A stretch of 64,000 nt of DNA from Cacajao melanocephalus (taxonomy: Eukaryota > Chordata > Mammalia > Primates > Pitheciidae), in contig CAUYLG010026896.1 of assembly GCA_963573385.1 (NCBI GenBank), forward strand, positions 1 to 64,000, read 5' to 3'. A model generated the notes under the pieces. The model made no database searches. It was given only the letters and a program-made list of their open reading frames with translations, and had not been told where the DNA came from. The position numbers were made by a program, and so were the translations under genes. Below, in pieces: positions 61,060 to 64,000 of this stretch (position 1 is the first letter of the stretch; each line of letters starts with the position of its first letter).

Positions 61060-61463
61060 AGGTGTGCACCTTTGTTTAAAAAGACCGTGAAAAGCTCTGG
61101 GAGGAAGGGCCTCTGTTCTAGGCCGGACAGCCAATCCAGCATCAGAGCGAAGATCAATCACTCCAGAGGTAGTCTGAAAGAACTCTCATTGGACAAGAAC
61201 ATGAATGGGGCGGGAATAACTTCAAAGTTAAAACTCCGCGGCACCTTACCTGTGTGGATTTCCCTCTCTGGGATCCCCTTCCACAACAACGTGGGAGCCG
61301 CCTCTCCCTCTCTACCTACGCGGATATCCCATCCGGATCCCCCTCCCACAGCAGCGTAGGAGCTCTCTCTCTCTCTCTCTCTCCTTTTTTTTTTTCTCTC
61401 TGCCTAATAAATCGCTTATTTGCAAAACTCTCTGGTCCGATATTTATATGAATGGTAAGCTCA
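61060..61463 (+). mobile_element. Probable LTR with internal 64-bp tandem duplication
   Basis: The 3' end has GCCTAATAAATCGCTTATTT with an AATAAA signal and CTCTCTGGTCCGATATTTAT, typical of retroviral LTR ends. Upstream are two tandem copies (61249-61312 and 61313-61376) starting ACCTGTGTGGATTTCC and ACCTACGCGGATATCC. Family and 5' end not determined. Confidence 0.5.
61364..61386 (+). repeat. (CT)n microsatellite
   Basis: About ten CT units at the end of the second duplicated unit, followed by a T-run. Confidence 0.93.
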
Positions 61464-61603
61464 CTGTACTGCCAGGGCCCTCTTCCCCATTCTGGGGCAA
61501 AGAGAGGCCAAGAACCTTGGGCACATCTAATTGGGGTAAGGAGCTGAGCCCCGTCCCATCCCATGACCCAGTTACACACCCAGGAAGAACTGAAAAACTA
61601 TTA

Positions 61604-61770
61604 GTGGTGGAGGTGGTGCTGGTGGTGGTGACCATTCCTGGTGGTGGTGACCATTCCCGGTGGTGCTGGTGGTGGTGACCATTCCCGGTGGTGGTGACCA
61701 TTCCCGGTGGTGCTGGTGGTGGTGACCATTCCCGGTGGTGGTGACCATTCCCGGTGGTGCTGGTGGTGCC
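61604..61770 (+). repeat. Minisatellite, 47-bp composite unit, three copies plus a part
   Basis: Each unit is GGTGGTGCT plus two copies of a 19-bp element GGTGGTGGTGACCATTCCC. Units start at 61612, 61659, 61706 and 61753 (partial). Copies differ by only one visible base. The GT-rich strand and 19-bp subunit suggest recent expansion and likely length variation. Confidence 0.95.
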
Positions 61771-61814
61771 AGCACCTGCAGCAGATACTTGGCTAAACTG
61801 CATATTTTAATGAT

Positions 61815-61935
61815 CACGATAACCAAAGAGGTGTGTTTCTATAGCACAGAAGGGTAAGGTGAGGCCAAGATCACATGGCTTGTGAGTGAGCAGTAAGGCC
61901 AGCAAACAGGTGCCTATCTGTCTGCAGCCGACTCC
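61815..61935 (-). mobile_element. Probable MIR, antisense
   Basis: AGCACAGAAGGGTAAGGTGA, GCCAAGATCACATGGCTTGT and GAGTGAGCAGTAAGGCCAGC follow minus-strand MIR order. Confidence 0.55.
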
Positions 61936-62890
61936 TCTTCCCACCACACACAGCACCACCTGGCTGGTTGTCTTGCAGACTCCGGGGATAATTCATTCAC
62001 AGCACTCTTACCTGCTCACCACAGGAAGCCAGTTCACAGCACCCCAGGCCAGATCAGCCACCGAGACATTTACACTAGAGACTGCAGGTCACCTGCTTTG
62101 CCAACAGACACACAAGAGCCTGCTGTGTTCCTGTCCACCTCAACTTGGCTCATCAAAAACAACCCCTCCCCTGGAAAATGAGCTTGCTGATAAACTAACT
62201 CAGCATAACAAGAGATACCAGCAAATTTTGAGGCACTTTGCAATGAGAGTCACACCCAGGTACTTGGTAGACCCAAGAAGATTCAGGTAGCAAGGCAGGG
62301 AGAGGCCCGTGACAGCCACCCAGGACAGTCACGTCTATTTGGTTCTGAAAAATAATGGAAAACAAACTTTTCACAAGCGGTGTGCTGTGTACACTGAGTC
62401 CACCTCAGGTGTTCTGGAATTCTCTGATAAATGAAAACCACAAGCAAATGGGGCACCGCCAGACTGTAGGGAAGCGCTGGCTCGCACCTGTCAACAGGAG
62501 CCACCTGGGGGCCTTATGGGGCAGACCCTTTTCCTGCACTAAAGGTGCTGGAGTGGGCACCTTCCAGGTCCCTGGAGCTCATCCCTAGCCCTGAAAAGAT
62601 TAAATCATTTTTTGCATAAGAAAAGATCTAACCCAAATACAGGAGGTACAAGCAGGCACAGGAAGCTGTGGTTACAATGCAAGCAACATCTGGACCTGCA
62701 AACTCATGACACTGCCACAAGAAGCGCGCAGGGAAGGTGAGTGGCTGAGGAGGCAGCCTGGTCTCATCCCCGAAGACTTTCCTATGGCTCTGCCCTCTGC
62801 TGAGTCGCAGTCCTCTGCGACTTTTTGGTGGTGATGCTTGTAACATAACCCTTCTCTCCCCTTCCCTCTTCAGAAACTGGCAACACCAAG
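61936..62890. other. Unique sequence, no gene recognised
   Basis: A 134-codon plus frame (61886-62290) overlaps the MIR at its start and has no domain. Confidence 0.45.
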
Positions 62891-62891
62891 A

Positions 62892-62904
62892 TGCCAATCT
62901 CTTT
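62892..62904 (+). repeat. Alu target-site duplication, copy 1
   Basis: TGCCAATCTCTTT, matching TGCCAGTCTCTTT at 63192-63204 with one change. Confidence 0.9.
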
Positions 62905-63191
62905 TTTTTTTGAGAAGGAGTTTCTCTCTTGTTGCCCAGACTGGAGTGCAATGGCACAATCTGAGCTCACTGCAACCTCCACCTCCTGGGTTCAGGTGAT
63001 TCTCCTGCCTCAGCCTCCTGAGTAGCTGGGATTACAGGCACCCACCACCAGGCCCGGCTAATTTTTGTATTTTTAGTAGAGGTAGTTTCACCATGTTAGC
63101 CAGGCTGGTTTCAAACTCCTGACCTCAGGTAATCCTCCCACCTCAGCCTCCCAAAGTGCTGGGGTTACAGGCGTGAGCCACCGTGCCTGGC
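62905..63191 (-). mobile_element. Full-length Alu, antisense
   Basis: A T-run, then both monomers in reverse order, ending GAGCCACCGTGCCTGGC, between 13-bp target duplications. Confidence 0.96.
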
Positions 63192-63204
63192 TGCCAGTCT
63201 CTTT
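63192..63204 (+). repeat. Alu target-site duplication, copy 2
   Basis: TGCCAGTCTCTTT, partner of 62892-62904. Confidence 0.9.
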
Positions 63205-64000
63205 AAATGGCTTCAGCTGCCAAATCTTACCAACAAGTTTGGGTCACCGATGCACCCTCTACCCCTCTTCTCCTACAGACCCTGTTCTTCTGGGTAATTT
63301 CCCCTGATTCCCTTAAAATGATACCAATACCCAAGAATCTCACCAAACGGGGCAAGCATGGGACACAAACTTATGACTGCAACAAGGGCCCTTTGAGGAT
63401 AATGTGCCATGTCATCATAAAGCATCCCCCATCCCCACATGGTGTAAGAATACCCATACAACTCAGGAGATGCATGCAGTAGAGGGAGGGACTTTGATGT
63501 TATGACTTTGACTGGCTTCCCAAGGTGTTCCACGGCACTGCAGGGGAGATAGATTTTGTAGAAAAGGGCAAGGTGGGGATGGAGCCTCAACAGAATCTTC
63601 AAAATCAAAGGGCAAGTGGCAACACCAGCTGACCCTCCGCCATGGGGAGACCGCTGCAGACACCGGAACACACTCCTCCCTGTCAGGCTGGCTTGTCCCC
63701 AGGCATCTGAACAAGCCAAGCTTATAGGATGGGTGCCCAGTGGAGGACACCCTCTGAGAAGACTGAGATGATGGAGGAACTCACTCTCCAGGGCTGGCTT
63801 CCCATGCGGCTGTTTAGAAAAAGGGCTACCCTGGAGAACCTCAGTCATTGCAGTGGTGGTAGAGAAGACCGGGCACAGGAGTGGCTCCTCACGGAGGAGG
63901 GACACAGACCACACCCCCAGCTTCTTGGTGACATCCAAGGGCACCAGTTGGAATGGCAGTGAATGGGCTTTTCCTGTGGCTTTTGCTCACCTTGCTGTGA
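63205..64000. other. Unexplained sequence to the window end
   Basis: The minus strand has a 223-codon open frame (63273-63944), unusually long for this window, overlapped by a 95-codon frame in another phase. I see no motif, splice pattern or repeat signature in it. It may be chance or a decayed repeat. Confidence 0.4.

Overview
The window is nuclear DNA from a primate, most likely human. Full-length and partial Alu elements occur throughout, with primate-age L1 3' ends (L1P type), older mammalian repeats (L1M, MLT1, MLT2/ERV-L, MST, MIR, L2, MER20-like), low CpG density, simple A-rich microsatellites and no compact open reading frames. No multi-exon protein gene, tRNA, rRNA or CRISPR array could be recognised, so most of the window is best read as intergenic or intronic sequence. 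Repeat names come from memory of consensus sequences without a masking run. Class is usually safe; subfamily is tentative.

Region 1-8.3 kb is a stack of nested insertions. An old sense L1 (96-1488, 5115-6515, more L1 to about 7670) is split by a decayed ERV-L provirus (internal remnant 1489-2971, MLT2 LTR 2972-3262 and 4972-5114). That LTR is split by an ERV1-like LTR (3263-3662 and 4923-4971), which is split by a processed retrocopy of an unidentified polyadenylated transcript (3663-4908) flanked by a perfect 14-bp target-site duplication. Region 8.3-11.6 kb is mostly unique and carries a tiny Y1-RNA-like retroposed fragment at 9623-9682. Region 11.65-15.31 kb is one complete MST-type MaLR provirus in antisense orientation with both LTRs, itself hit by an L1P fragment.

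Region 15.4-38.7 kb is mostly unique sequence with scattered MIR, L2 and MLT1 LTRs, one young Alu at 26.7 kb, and a few possible exon-like stretches (20621-20758 plus, 32008-32157 minus, 36178-36246 plus). Region 38.7-43.1 kb has an Alu and an L1M split by about 450 bp of unrelated sequence. Region 43-57 kb is unique sequence with weak old repeats and two pairs of diverged duplicated blocks. Region 57-64 kb has purine-rich simple repeats, an L1M 3' end, an old Alu, MIRs, an LTR with an internal tandem duplication, a 47-bp minisatellite and a full Alu.

I did not find a previously undescribed biological system. The points most worth checking are the retrocopy at 3.7-4.9 kb, the 150-bp open exon-like segment at 32.0 kb, the same-orientation duplicated block at 19.1 and 55.9 kb, and three very short retroposed fragments recognised only by their target-site duplications.
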